The notes: generated from the letters alone by a model not told the origin. A DNA stretch of 64,000 bases from G963691835 sp963691835 (GCA_963691835.1 OY829383.1:2728001-2792000), one strand, 5' to 3'; positions 10,240 to 19,635 are shown, counted from the first letter of the stretch. Program-made: numbers and translations.

Positions 10240-11232
10240 ATGAAAGTCTGTATCTATGGCGCCGGGGCCATCGGCGGATTTCTGGCGGGATATCTCGCCA
10301 AGGCCGGGCACGATGTGTCTGTCATCGCTCGTGGCGCCCATAAAGAAGCGATGCGCCTGAACGGCCTTCTGGTTCAGCACAATGGTGCCGAGTTCACCAC
10401 CCGGCCGTCCGTGCCCGATGCCCCGTCCGAGGTCGGTCCGGTCGACGTGGTGATCGTCACGGCTAAGGGACCGGCCTTGCCGTCCGTTGCGTCGGGAATC
10501 GGACCACTGATTGGCCCGGAGACCCTGGTGATCTTCGCCATGAACGGTATTCCGTGGTGGTACGACCATGGCCGCGTGGAAGAGACGGGAGCGGCTGATC
10601 TGCTTGACCCCACGGGGGAACTGCGGCGTGTCGTGGGGGTGGAACGGGCCATTGGCTGCGTGGTGGACTGCCCGACCAAGGTGAGCGCGCCCGGCATCAT
10701 TTTTTGCGGCGCCGCCCGGCCAGGGAAGTACACACTTGGTGAGCCGACGGGTTCCGTCACCGAGCGATTGACCAGGGTGTCCGAGGCGTTCTCAGCTTCG
10801 GGTCTCGACGCGCCGGTCAGTGACGACATCAGAGCGATCGTTTGGGCGAAGCTGGTGGTCAATCTGTCCCGGTCGCCCGTGGCCGTTCTGACTGGTGTTG
10901 ATGAGTTGATGCTGTCTCAGGATCCGGCGACCGCTGACATCAGCCGTCGCATGGTGGACGAGGGGCTCGCCGTTGCGGCGGCGCATCGCATTTCATTAGA
11001 TGTGGACCCAGAGGCGCTGGCGGATCCGGCGAACCGGTTCGTCCACAAGCCCTCCATGCTTCAGGATTGGGAAGTGGGGCGTCCGATGGAGATCGACTCG
11101 ATCGTCACGATCGTATCCCGGTTCGGAGCAGCCGCCGGTGTTCCGACACCCACCATCGATTTCGTTCTCGGGTTGGTTCGCCGCAAGGCGATCGCCGCGG
11201 GCCTCTATGGTGAGATCCTGGACTCCGCCTGA
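10240..11232 (+). CDS. 2-dehydropantoate 2-reductase (ApbA/PanE) family protein
   Basis: 330 residues from ATG at 10240, where the NAD(P)-binding motif YGAGAIGGF begins at once; the longer frame to 10123 overlaps the Fur-box region and is not supported. The central lysine region VWAKLVVNLSRSP and the C-terminal RPMEIDSI match the family. Whether it makes pantoate for CoA or acts on another 2-oxo acid is unclear; its place next to an aromatic-acid activation cluster and convergent 28-bp overlap with the BoxR-type gene leave a catabolic role open. Confidence 0.88.
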   Translation: MKVCIYGAGAIGGFLAGYLAKAGHDVSVIARGAHKEAMRLNGLLVQHNGAEFTTRPSVPDAPSEVGPVDVVIVTAKGPALPSVASGIGPLIGPETLVIFAMNGIPWWYDHGRVEETGAADLLDPTGELRRVVGVERAIGCVVDCPTKVSAPGIIFCGAARPGKYTLGEPTGSVTERLTRVSEAFSASGLDAPVSDDIRAIVWAKLVVNLSRSPVAVLTGVDELMLSQDPATADISRRMVDEGLAVAAAHRISLDVDPEALADPANRFVHKPSMLQDWEVGRPMEIDSIVTIVSRFGAAAGVPTPTIDFVLGLVRRKAIAAGLYGEILDSA

Positions 11233-12155
11233 CCGCCTCCGGTCATGGTGCGTATCAGCCCGCTCAGCTCTTCGAGACAGTCTTCGACGGTCCTGCCTGA
11301 AGTATCCAAGGCCGCGTCCGCTCTGCCATAGGCGTCCTGCCGGGCGTCGAGAATGGCGCGGAGATCCTGCATCGCCTCCGGGTTCCGGGCCATGGGCCGA
11401 AGGTCGCCCTGGTCGATCACCCGCTGCATGTGCTCCTCGGGCGAGGCCGTGAGCCAGACGGAGTGCGTCCGGTCCAGCAGATCCGCATAGGTGTCCTCAT
11501 TCGCGATGATGCCGCCGCCCGTCGATATGACGACGCGAGTTTCGGCGGCCAGGATCTTCTCCAGGCACCGGCGCTCATACCGTCGCAGGGCCGGCTGGCC
11601 CGACAGAGCGAGCAACTCGCCGATGCTGGCGCCGTATTCCGCCTCGATCGCCCGGTTCAGTTCCACGAACGGGCAGTCGAGTTGTGCGGCGAGGCGTTTG
11701 CCGAGGGTCGTCTTCCCCGCACCGCGGAGCCCGATGAGAGAGACCCTCTCTGCCTTCACAAGGGCATCATGGCCGAACCGGGTCTCCAGCGTCTCCCGGG
11801 CACGGGCGAGATCCGCCGCCCCCAACCGGTCGAGGAGACGTTGTACGGCCCGAACATCCGCCGGTGCCTCATCAAGGGCCCTGTCACGGATCAGGGCATC
11901 GGGGGCCAGATCCATTGCGGCTGCGACCCGCGCGAGGACGGCGAGCGAGGGGTTGCCGCTCTCGCCTTCCAATTGGGCCAAGTACCGCTCTGACACGCCC
12001 GAGTCCCGGGCAAGGATCCGCCGTGTCATGCCGCGTGCCGCCCTTGCCGCGCGAACCCGCCGGCCGACCTCAGACAGCAGCGCGCTTACATTGGCTTCGG
12101 TACGCCGGGACGAAGGGCCCGCGGACCCGTTCCGGCTGTCTGCGTCATCCTTCAT
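11205..12155 (-). CDS. BoxR/BzdR-type regulator: XRE helix-turn-helix fused to shikimate-kinase-like domain
   Basis: 316 residues. Residues about 28-90 form an XRE helix-turn-helix (RRVRAARAARGMTRRILA, then SGVSERYLAQLEGESGNPS). Residues about 140-310 are a shikimate-kinase-like domain with an intact P-loop (GLRGAGKTTLGK) and ISTGGGII. In known BoxR and BzdR regulators this domain is the sensor that binds benzoyl-CoA rather than an enzyme. It is divergent from the flavodoxin and benzoate-CoA ligase genes, which supports that role. Annotating it simply as shikimate kinase would be misleading. Confidence 0.9.
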   Translation of the reverse strand: MKDDADSRNGSAGPSSRRTEANVSALLSEVGRRVRAARAARGMTRRILARDSGVSERYLAQLEGESGNPSLAVLARVAAAMDLAPDALIRDRALDEAPADVRAVQRLLDRLGAADLARARETLETRFGHDALVKAERVSLIGLRGAGKTTLGKRLAAQLDCPFVELNRAIEAEYGASIGELLALSGQPALRRYERRCLEKILAAETRVVISTGGGIIANEDTYADLLDRTHSVWLTASPEEHMQRVIDQGDLRPMARNPEAMQDLRAILDARQDAYGRADAALDTSGRTVEDCLEELSGLIRTMTGGGQAESRISP

Positions 12156-12195
12156 GTGTCTTGTCCCCCAAATGTCGGCGACGGACCTTTCCGAA

Positions 12196-12220
12196 ACGCA
12201 TAACCTGCACTATAATGCGT
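12196..12220. promoter_or_regulatory. Divergent promoter with dyad ACGCAT-N13-ATGCGT over a TATAAT box
   Basis: In the 145-bp gap between the BoxR-type gene and the flavodoxin gene there is an inverted repeat ACGCAT (12196-12201) and ATGCGT (12215-12220). A perfect -10 hexamer TATAAT (12211-12216) for rightward transcription overlaps its right half, while no good -35 is present. The arrangement suits a repressor site, most simply for the adjacent BoxR-type protein. This is inferred from position only. Confidence 0.45.
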
Positions 12221-12300
12221 ATTAATGGACTTTACATCATCCTAGGTGATGACGCCGCTGGTGTACCGGTCCGGGATGGTTGTTTGAGGGGAAAGAGCCG

Positions 12301-12774
12301 ATGGTCGACAGCATTCGCATTTTGGTCGCCAGCATGACCGGCACGTCGGAACTCGTCGCGGACGAGGTGCAGGAAGCGCTGGAAGCGAAAGGGGCATCGG
12401 TCGAGACGATGACCATGGATGATCTTGACCCGACCGTGTTCACCCCTGGCCATGCGTATGTGATCGTAACGTCCACATACGGTCAGGGCGACGTGCCGGA
12501 CAACGCCCAGAAGCTGTACAACGCCCTCGTTGAGCAAAAGCCTGATCTATCGCATGTGTCGTACGGCATCTTCGCGCTCGGAGATATGACGTACGCCGAC
12601 ACCTTCTGCTTCGGCGGCAAGCGGTTTGATGAGGCTTTGGCGGCATGCGGTGCGAAGCGTGTTGGCGAGATCCACCAGCACGACGCGTCGACGGGGACAC
12701 TGCCCGAGGATGACGCGGAAGGCTGGGCCGACGATTGGTTTGACACCGCCTCGAGTCTTCTCGCCGCCGCCTGA
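12301..12774 (+). CDS. Flavodoxin-like protein
   Basis: 157 residues from ATG at 12301, preceded by GAGGGGAAAG. The FMN phosphate-binding loop is ASMTGTSELVADEV near the N-terminus, and TSTYGQGDVPDNA and FALGDMTYADTFCFGG are the other two flavin-contacting loops of flavodoxins. It is probably a short-chain electron carrier. Its place between the BoxR-type regulator and the benzoate-CoA ligase gene suggests it donates electrons to an oxygenase or reductase of that pathway, but no such enzyme is in the window. Confidence 0.88.
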   Translation: MVDSIRILVASMTGTSELVADEVQEALEAKGASVETMTMDDLDPTVFTPGHAYVIVTSTYGQGDVPDNAQKLYNALVEQKPDLSHVSYGIFALGDMTYADTFCFGGKRFDEALAACGAKRVGEIHQHDASTGTLPEDDAEGWADDWFDTASSLLAAA

Positions 12775-12852
12775 TCGGTGTATTCGAGGCACAAGACCGG
12801 GAAAACCGGCGGATGATGCCTCACGGGATCGGAAACGCAGGGGGAGGGGCGC

Positions 12853-14385
12853 GTGTACAACGCAGCCGTAGATCTTATTGGCCGGAACCTGTCGGCCGGT
12901 CGGGCGAACAAGCCGGCCTTCATCGACATCTCTGGCTCTTGGACCTACGGGCAGCTTGAGGCGCTGACCAATCGATGGGCGAATGCGCTGCGGTCCATGG
13001 GGGTCCGGCCCGAGCAGCGCATCGTCATGGTCATGGACGATACGATCGACTTTCCCGTCTGCTTTTTGGGAGCGATCAAGGCCGGCGTGGTCCCGGTGCC
13101 TGTAAACACCCGGCTGACGACGGCGGACTACGCCTACATTCTCGAGGACAGTAAGGCGACGGCCCTGATTGTTTCCGACAGTCTGCTTGATGCCGTGGTC
13201 GCGTCCGGAGATATGCCGGAGTACCTGACGAACATCATCGTCTCGGGGAAAAGCGGGGGTACATACTGCCTCTTCTCGGACCTTGTCTCGGCTGCAGCAG
13301 AGACCCCCGATGTCTATCCGACAACCGCTGACGACATGTGCTTCTGGCTCTATAGCTCCGGCACGACGGGGCGTCCCAAAGGGGTTGTTCACTGTCACGA
13401 TCACCTGATCAAGACAGCCGACCTCTATGCCATCGGCGTCTTGGGTATTCGTGAGGATGACGTCGCGTTTTCCGCGGCGAAACTGTTCTTCGCCTATGGG
13501 CTCGGAAATGGTCTGACGTTCCCCATGTCGGTGGGCGCTACCGCGATCCTGCACGCGGGACCGCCTGATCCCGTGTCGGTCAGCACAATCTTGAGGGAGG
13601 CTAAGCCAACCCTCTTCTTCGGGGTTCCGACGTTGTTCGGCATGCTGCTGGCGAGCCCGCAACTCCCCGGGTCCGACGAGCATGGGCTCAGACTGTGCGT
13701 TTCCGCCGGCGAGGCGCTGCCGGAGGAATTGTTCACCCGATGGCGGGACCGGATGGGTGTGGACATCCTCGACGGGCTTGGCAGCACCGAGATGCTGCAC
13801 ATTTTCCTGAGCAACAAGCCTGGTGATATCATCCCGGGCAGTACCGGCTATCCGGTTCCCGGCTATGAGTTGAGGTTGGTGGATGACGACGGCGCACCGG
13901 CGCCGGAGGGCGAAATGGGCATGCTGGAGGTGTCCGGGCCCACCTCGGCCCTGCTTTATTGGAACCAACGTGCCCGGACAAAGGCGACATTCCGAGGCCC
14001 TTGGACCCAGACCGGCGACAAGTATCAGGTCGATGACAATGGCGCGTACCGATACTGCGGCCGGGCGGATGACATGATGAAAGTGGGCGGGATCTACGTC
14101 TCGCCGTTCGAGGTTGAGGGCGCGCTGTTAAAGCATCCGGCGGTTCTGGAAAGTGCCGTTGTGGGCCATCCTGATCCGGACGGCCTGATCAAGCCCAAGG
14201 CTTTCGTTGTGCTCAACGAAGGGGAGGTTGCCTCTCCCGAGATGGCCGAGGCGCTGAGAGACTTTGTGAAGAACGATCTCGCCACGTTCAAGTATCCGAG
14301 ATGGGTCGAGTTCGTCGAAGGGCTGCCCAAAACGGCGACCGGAAAGATCCAGCGCTTCAAACTGCGGGAGGCGGCGGCGCCGTGA
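12853..14385 (+). CDS. Benzoate-CoA ligase family protein
   Basis: 510 residues, GTG start with a strong GGGGGAGGGG upstream. Adenylate-forming motifs are present: YSSGTTGRPKGV (about 175-187), YWNQRARTKATF, the GDKY / YCGRADDMMKVGG hinge, and the catalytic lysine in LPKTATGKIQRF at the C-terminus. The pattern matches benzoate/aminobenzoate-CoA ligases (ATP + aromatic acid + CoA to aroyl-CoA + AMP). The downstream hydrolase overlaps it by four bases. BoxABC ring-cleavage genes are not in the window. Confidence 0.92.
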   Translation: MYNAAVDLIGRNLSAGRANKPAFIDISGSWTYGQLEALTNRWANALRSMGVRPEQRIVMVMDDTIDFPVCFLGAIKAGVVPVPVNTRLTTADYAYILEDSKATALIVSDSLLDAVVASGDMPEYLTNIIVSGKSGGTYCLFSDLVSAAAETPDVYPTTADDMCFWLYSSGTTGRPKGVVHCHDHLIKTADLYAIGVLGIREDDVAFSAAKLFFAYGLGNGLTFPMSVGATAILHAGPPDPVSVSTILREAKPTLFFGVPTLFGMLLASPQLPGSDEHGLRLCVSAGEALPEELFTRWRDRMGVDILDGLGSTEMLHIFLSNKPGDIIPGSTGYPVPGYELRLVDDDGAPAPEGEMGMLEVSGPTSALLYWNQRARTKATFRGPWTQTGDKYQVDDNGAYRYCGRADDMMKVGGIYVSPFEVEGALLKHPAVLESAVVGHPDPDGLIKPKAFVVLNEGEVASPEMAEALRDFVKNDLATFKYPRWVEFVEGLPKTATGKIQRFKLREAAAP

Positions 14386-15170
14386 CCATCCTGGCGGGTC
14401 CGGTCCAGTCGGGCATGCTGGAACTACCGGACCGGCGTTTGGAATATGCGCGCCACCCCGCGACCCGCCCGGATCTGCCTCCGCTGCTTCTCTTGCATGA
14501 GGGTTTGGGCTCGATCTCCCTCTGGCGTGACTTTCCAGCGAAGCTGGCCGCTGAAACCGGCCGGGAGACTGTCGTCTGGTCCAGGCGGGGGTATGGGAGA
14601 TCATCTTCTCTCCCCAAACCCTTTGGGCCCGGCTACATGCATGAGGCCGCGGCAGAAGAGGTACCTGCGGTCATCGAAGCGCTTGGCCTGCCGGAACCTG
14701 TGCTTGTCGGCCACAGCGACGGGGCGTCCATCGCCCTGATCCACGCCTCGAAACCGGTCCTGCCCGTGTCCGGCTTGGTCCTGCTGGCGCCGCATGTCTT
14801 TGTCGAGGATGTATCGGTGCGCGGGATCGAGCAGGCCAAGGATCTGTTCCGGTCGACAGACCTCAAAGAACGGCTCAGCCGCCACCATGACGACGCGGAG
14901 GCCGTGTTCCGGGCTTGGAACGACGTTTGGCTGTCTCCCGGGTTTCGCGACTGGTCGATAGAGGGAGATCTTTCTTCGGTCACCGCACCGTTGCTGCTCA
15001 TTCAGGGGGTGGACGACCAATACGGTACGCTGGAGCAACTCGCCCGGATTGAGCGCGGCGTTTCGTCGTCCGTCGATCGTCTTGTACTCAATGATTGCGG
15101 TCATAGCCCGCATCGGGATCAGCAACCGGCGGTGATCGACGCCATTTCCAGTTTCCTTAAGGCGATCTGA
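14382..15170 (+). CDS. Alpha/beta hydrolase of the aromatic-acid cluster
   Basis: 262 residues from GTG at 14382, which overlaps the ligase stop (GTGA). The nucleophile elbow is VGHSDG, an oxyanion region HEGLGS lies near residue 30, and the catalytic histidine is in DCGHSPHRD. Tight coupling to the CoA ligase suggests a thioesterase or ester hydrolase acting on an aromatic ester or CoA ester, an inference from context. Confidence 0.88.
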   Translation: MTILAGPVQSGMLELPDRRLEYARHPATRPDLPPLLLLHEGLGSISLWRDFPAKLAAETGRETVVWSRRGYGRSSSLPKPFGPGYMHEAAAEEVPAVIEALGLPEPVLVGHSDGASIALIHASKPVLPVSGLVLLAPHVFVEDVSVRGIEQAKDLFRSTDLKERLSRHHDDAEAVFRAWNDVWLSPGFRDWSIEGDLSSVTAPLLLIQGVDDQYGTLEQLARIERGVSSSVDRLVLNDCGHSPHRDQQPAVIDAISSFLKAI

Positions 15171-15236
15171 CGCCTCGGCTCTGGAAATCAGCGCGACCGA
15201 ATGGACCGCCCTGAAAGGATGCAGATTTTCCCGAGA

Positions 15237-15521
15237 TCAGCCGTCTGTGTTCAGGCGCTCACGAAGCTGTTTGCCGGTCTTGAAGAACGGCACGAACTTC
15301 TCCTGAACCTCGACGGCATCCCCCGTTCTCGGGTTCCGGCCAACGCGGGCATCCCGGCGTTTCACCGAAAAAGCCCCGAAACCGCGAAGTTCGACCCGGT
15401 CGCCGCGCGCGAGCGCACCGGCGATCTCATCGAAGATCGTGGATACAATACGCTCTACATCTCGTTGATATAGATGCGGGTTCGCCTCGGACAGGCGCAT
15501 GATCAATTCTGACTTGGTCAT
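15237..15521 (-). CDS. ihfB: Integration host factor beta subunit
   Basis: 94 residues of the HU/IHF family. MTKSELIMRLSEANPHL at the start, RVELRGFGAFSVK, and the DNA-intercalating arm GRNPRTGD identify the beta subunit. IHF bends DNA as an alpha/beta heterodimer. The gene lies downstream of rpsA, the common order, and a terminator separates them. A weak promoter candidate lies upstream (TTGACC at 15620-15615, CACACT at 15597-15592, 17-bp spacing). Confidence 0.95.
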   Translation of the reverse strand: MTKSELIMRLSEANPHLYQRDVERIVSTIFDEIAGALARGDRVELRGFGAFSVKRRDARVGRNPRTGDAVEVQEKFVPFFKTGKQLRERLNTDG

Positions 15522-15694
15522 GACCCTTCACGCTCCCCCAAGCGTCACCGCTGTCGGTGCAGAGTGCCCATGACAGGCTCAGTTAGGCGAAAGTGTGCCA
15601 ATCAGAAACCGTCTGGTCAAGAGTAAGTCTCTCAATTGAAAGGAATTTTGAGGACGCTCTGTCAGTGGTTGTAACCTATTCGTCAAAATAGGAA

Positions 15695-15724
15695 CCGCCG
15701 CCCCCAATTGAATAGGGGCGGCGG
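15695..15724 (-). terminator. Rho-independent terminator of rpsA
   Basis: A perfect 10-bp GC stem (CCGCCGCCCC / GGGGCGGCGG) lies 28 bases after the rpsA stop. On the minus strand it is followed by TTCCTATTTT. Confidence 0.75.
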
Positions 15725-15751
15725 TCATCAATTCTTACCAAGCAGAGGGGG

Positions 15752-17470
15752 TCAGTCGGTGCTGTCGCCCTGCTCCTGCTCACGCTGCTTGAGGGCGGCA
15801 CCAAGGATGTCGCCGAGGCTCGCACCGCTGTCCGAAGAGCCGTAGTCCGCCATGGCCTGCTTCTCTTCCTCGATCTCGCGGGCCTTGATGGACAGGGTGA
15901 GTTTCCGGGTCCGGCTGTCGATCTGCGTGATCTTGGCGTCGACCTTCTCGCCCACCGCAAAACGGTCCGGGCGCTGCTCGGAGCGATCACGCGACAGATC
16001 CGACTTGCGGATGAAGCCGGAGACGTCGCCGACCTGAACTTCCAGGCCGCCGTCGGTCAGCTGCGTCACCGTAGAGGTCACGACCACGCCGCGCCGCAGC
16101 TCAGAGGTGCCCTCCTCGAACGGATCGCTCTCAAGCTGTTTAACGCCGAGGGAGATCCGCTCCTTCTCGGTGTCGACGTCGAGGACCTTGGCCTTGACCA
16201 TATCGCCCTTCTTGTACTCCTTTAGGGCTTCCTCGCCCGGCGTGCTCCAGTCCAGATCGGACAGGTGAACCATGCCGTCGATTTCGCCCGGCAGGCCGAC
16301 GAACAGACCGAATTCGGTGATGTTCTTGACCTCGCCTTCGAGCTCCGTGCCGATCGGGAACCGGCTGACGAAGTCGTCCCACGGGTTCGCCATGCATTGC
16401 TTGAGGCCGAGCGAGATCCGGCGCTTGCTCGGATCCACGTCCAGCACCATGACCTCGACTTCCTGGCTGGTGGAGACGATCTTGCCCGGGTGCACGTTCT
16501 TCTTCGTCCAGCTCATCTCGGAGACGTGGACAAGACCCTCGATCCCCGGCTCCAGCTCGACGAACGCGCCGTAGTCGGTGATGTTCGTGACGCGGCCGGT
16601 GAACTTGGTGCCGACCGGGTACTTGAGCTCGACGCCCTCCCACGGATCCGCCTCAAGCTGCTTCATGCCAAGCGAGATACGCTGGGTTTCCGGGTTGAAC
16701 CGGATGACCTGTACCTTGACCGTCTGGCCGATGTGCAGTGCCTCGCTCGGGTTGTTGATACGGCGCCACGCGATGTCGGTGACATGCAGCAGGCCGTCCA
16801 CACCGCCGAGGTCGACGAACGCGCCGTAGTCGGTGATGTTCTTGACCACACCCTGGAGCACCTGACCTTCCTTGAGGTTGGCGACCAGCTCCGACCGTGC
16901 CTCGGCCCGGCTCTCTTCCAAGACAGCCCGGCGGGAAACGACGATGTTGCCGCGGCGGCGGTCCATCTTGAGGATCTGGAACGGCTGCGGCGTGCCGAGC
17001 AGCGGGCCGATGTCCCGCACCGGGCGGATGTCCACCTGGCTGCCGGGCAGGAACGCCACAGCACCGGACAGGTCGACGGTGAAACCGCCCTTGACCCGGC
17101 CGAAGATCGTGCCCGTCACCCGCTCATTCTTCTCGAAGCACTGCTCAAGCGCGGCCCAAGCCTCTTCGCGGCGGGCCTTGTCGCGGCTGAGCACGGACTC
17201 GCCATTGCGGTCCTCCATGCGCTCCACGTACACCTCGACGGTGTCGCCCGCCTTAAGTGAAACGTCCTGGCCGGGGCTCATGAACTCCTTGAGCGGCACC
17301 CGCCCCTCGGACTTCAGACCCACATCAATCAGAACAGAGTCACCCTCGACCCCGATCACCAGCCCGCGGACAACACTGCCCTCGATGCTGGGATAGTCGC
17401 CGAAAGATTCATTCAGCAGCGCGGCGAAATCTTCTTTCCCCGCGACATCGGCTATTGCCGTATCGGTCAT
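15752..17470 (-). CDS. rpsA: 30S ribosomal protein S1
   Basis: 572 residues with six S1 RNA-binding repeats; the typical repeat text (NITDYGAFVDLG / DGLLHVTDI) recurs along residues 35-530. S1 helps the 30S subunit bind and unfold mRNA leaders. It sits between cmk and ihfB, the conserved cmk-rpsA-ihfB order. The C-terminal tail after the last S1 domain is acidic and likely disordered. Confidence 0.98.
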   Translation of the reverse strand: MTDTAIADVAGKEDFAALLNESFGDYPSIEGSVVRGLVIGVEGDSVLIDVGLKSEGRVPLKEFMSPGQDVSLKAGDTVEVYVERMEDRNGESVLSRDKARREEAWAALEQCFEKNERVTGTIFGRVKGGFTVDLSGAVAFLPGSQVDIRPVRDIGPLLGTPQPFQILKMDRRRGNIVVSRRAVLEESRAEARSELVANLKEGQVLQGVVKNITDYGAFVDLGGVDGLLHVTDIAWRRINNPSEALHIGQTVKVQVIRFNPETQRISLGMKQLEADPWEGVELKYPVGTKFTGRVTNITDYGAFVELEPGIEGLVHVSEMSWTKKNVHPGKIVSTSQEVEVMVLDVDPSKRRISLGLKQCMANPWDDFVSRFPIGTELEGEVKNITEFGLFVGLPGEIDGMVHLSDLDWSTPGEEALKEYKKGDMVKAKVLDVDTEKERISLGVKQLESDPFEEGTSELRRGVVVTSTVTQLTDGGLEVQVGDVSGFIRKSDLSRDRSEQRPDRFAVGEKVDAKITQIDSRTRKLTLSIKAREIEEEKQAMADYGSSDSGASLGDILGAALKQREQEQGDSTD

Positions 17471-17656
17471 TTAAGCTCCTTGAGACCGCGCGACGCCCGT
17501 GCGTGCCGACGGTCAATCTCAGTCTGTTTTTGGTGGCACTATCCAGCGGCGTTCAATCGCCGACCGTCCGCTCGGCCCGGAGCGCGGACGTTGTGGCGCA
17601 TGATGCGGCCACCGTTGGTTAAACAAGCCGATCCCCGGACCAACGCGGATCGACGC

Positions 17657-18289
17657 TCACATTCCAGGGGGAAGGGCAGCCAGGATGCGGTCGAACACCT
17701 CGTCCGGCGTCAGCGCCGACGTATCGACCACCAACGCATCCGCCGCCCGAACCATCGGTGCATCCTTGCGACCGGCGTCTCGGGCGTCCCGTCCCTTCAG
17801 ATCCTCCAGAACGCGGGCATATATAACGGGCTCGCCCCGTCCCTTCAACTCTTTGAAACGCCGCTCTGCGCGAACCTCCACATCCGCGTCTATCCATACC
17901 TTCATATTGGCGTCCGGACAGACGACAGTGCCAATGTCGCGGCCGTCCAGGACGGCACCCGTCTCTCCATTCGGAGGGGACGCCGCGAAGTCGCGCTGGA
18001 GTTGGAGCAACGCGGCCCGGACGTCGCCGATCGCCGCCACTTTCGACGCTGCGGCTCCGGAGGCACCGGACCGGATTTCAGGGTCTTCCGTCACCGCGAT
18101 ATCGAGGGACCGGGCCGCCGCGGCCGCGGCGGTTTCGTCGGAGGGGTCCCCACCTTGCCGGAGAACGGAAAGGCCGACCGCGCGATAGAGGGTGCCGGTA
18201 TCGAGATAGGCCCAGCCGAACTTCGCGGCCAGCCGTCGGGCCGCCGTTCCCTTGCCGGAGGCGGCGGTGCCATCAATCGCGATGATCAT
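17657..18289 (-). CDS. cmk: Cytidylate kinase
   Basis: 210 residues. P-loop IDGTAASGKGTAAR at the N-terminus, then YLDTGTLYRAVG (nucleotide monophosphate binding) and LDGRDIGTVVCPDA. It phosphorylates CMP and dCMP. The start ATG overlaps the aroA stop by four bases, so translation is coupled. Confidence 0.97.
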   Translation of the reverse strand: MIIAIDGTAASGKGTAARRLAAKFGWAYLDTGTLYRAVGLSVLRQGGDPSDETAAAAAARSLDIAVTEDPEIRSGASGAAASKVAAIGDVRAALLQLQRDFAASPPNGETGAVLDGRDIGTVVCPDANMKVWIDADVEVRAERRFKELKGRGEPVIYARVLEDLKGRDARDAGRKDAPMVRAADALVVDTSALTPDEVFDRILAALPPGM

Positions 18290-19635
18290 GCCGCCACCGA
18301 GTTTGCAAGGTCGATCCGGGCACCCGCCCGGGACATCAGGCCTCGGAAGTCCGGGAAGCTGGTCTCGATGGTGTCCGCGTCCCGGACCGTCACGGCCTCT
18401 TCGGCTGCCATTCCGAGGACCAGGAACGCCATCGCGATCCGGTGGTCGAGATCGGACAGGATCGTGCCGCCACCCGGCACGGATCCGGAGCGGCCGTGCA
18501 CCGTCAGTGAGTCCTCGGTCTCTTCCAGCGCGACACCGCAGGCCGCGAGGCCCTTGGCAACGGCGGCAAGACGATCACTCTCCTTCACCCGGAGCTCCGC
18601 CAAACCGCGCATCACGGTTGTGCCCTCCGCGAAGGCGGCGGCGACGGCCAGGACGGGATACTCGTCGATCATGCTCGGGGCGCGGTCCGGCGGCACCTCA
18701 ATGCCTTGCAGCATGGTGGACCTGACACGAAGGTCCGCGACGGTCTCGCCCCCCTCCGTCCGGATGTTCTCCGTGACGATGTCCGCGCCCATCTCAAGCA
18801 GCGTCCGGTAGAGGCCGTCGCGCAGCGGGTTCTGCCCGACGCCGGGCAGGAACAGATCGGAGCCCGGGACGATCAGCGCCGCCACCGTCGGGAAGGCGGC
18901 TGAAGAAGGATCGGCCGGAACGGCGATGGGAGCGGCGGAGAGCTCCGGTTGGCCGACCAGCGTAATCCGCCGTCCCGTCTCCCCATCCTCGACTGACACC
19001 TCTGCACCGAAGTGGCGCAGCATGCTTTCCGTATGGTCCCGGGTCCGCTCCGGCTCCACCACGATTGTATGGCCGGGGGCGGCGAGACCGGCCAGCAGGA
19101 TCGCTGATTTCACCTGGGCCGAGGCGACCGGTAGCGTGTACTCGATGGGCATGGGTGTCTCGGACCCTGTCACCGCGAGCGGCAACCGGCCGGCCGAGCG
19201 CCCCACGAAAGTCGCACCGCCGAGGGATACCGGGTCGGTCACCCGCCGCATCGGCCGCCGCCGCAGCGATGCGTCGCCGGTGAAGATCGTCGTGAACGGA
19301 TGGCCTGCCGCCACGCCCATGAGAAGGCGTACGCCGGTGCCCGAATTGCCGCAGTTGATCACGTCCTCCGGCTCCGCGAGGCCGCCGACGCCACGGCCGT
19401 GGACATGCCAGACCCCATCTCCATCCCGCTCGATCTCAGCGCCGAAGCCGCGCATCGCCTCCGCTGTCGCCAGCACATCCTCGCCTTCCAAGAGGCCGGT
19501 GATGGTGGTTTCCCCAACGGCGAGGCCGCCGAAAATCAGCGAGCGGTGGGAGATTGATTTGTCGCCCGGAACCACAAGACGCCCGGTGAGGCCGCCTGCC
19601 GAGGCCGGGACGGGTCTGGCAACGAGATCTGTCAT
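18286..19635 (-). CDS. aroA: 3-phosphoshikimate 1-carboxyvinyltransferase (EPSP synthase)
   Basis: 449 residues from ATG at 19635; the frame extends to 19806 but that extension has no resemblance to the family. GDKSISHRSL, NCGNSGTGVRLLMG, DASLRRRPMRRV, LRVKESDRL and DHRIAMAFLVLG are the substrate-binding motifs. It joins shikimate-3-phosphate and PEP in aromatic amino-acid synthesis. The RRRPMRRV and GTGVRLLMG text is closer to class II (bacterial CP4-like) enzymes than to the E. coli type, from memory of those sequences. Confidence 0.96.
   Translation of the reverse strand: MTDLVARPVPASAGGLTGRLVVPGDKSISHRSLIFGGLAVGETTITGLLEGEDVLATAEAMRGFGAEIERDGDGVWHVHGRGVGGLAEPEDVINCGNSGTGVRLLMGVAAGHPFTTIFTGDASLRRRPMRRVTDPVSLGGATFVGRSAGRLPLAVTGSETPMPIEYTLPVASAQVKSAILLAGLAAPGHTIVVEPERTRDHTESMLRHFGAEVSVEDGETGRRITLVGQPELSAAPIAVPADPSSAAFPTVAALIVPGSDLFLPGVGQNPLRDGLYRTLLEMGADIVTENIRTEGGETVADLRVRSTMLQGIEVPPDRAPSMIDEYPVLAVAAAFAEGTTVMRGLAELRVKESDRLAAVAKGLAACGVALEETEDSLTVHGRSGSVPGGGTILSDLDHRIAMAFLVLGMAAEEAVTVRDADTIETSFPDFRGLMSRAGARIDLANSVAA

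Noticed and set aside
11205..12155. Calling this gene shikimate kinase (aroK)
   Set aside because: The kinase-like domain is fused to an XRE helix-turn-helix and sits divergent from a benzoate-CoA ligase, which is the BoxR arrangement.
12547..13968. 473-residue frame antisense to the ligase and flavodoxin genes
   Set aside because: Shadow frame without motifs; both sense genes are clear.
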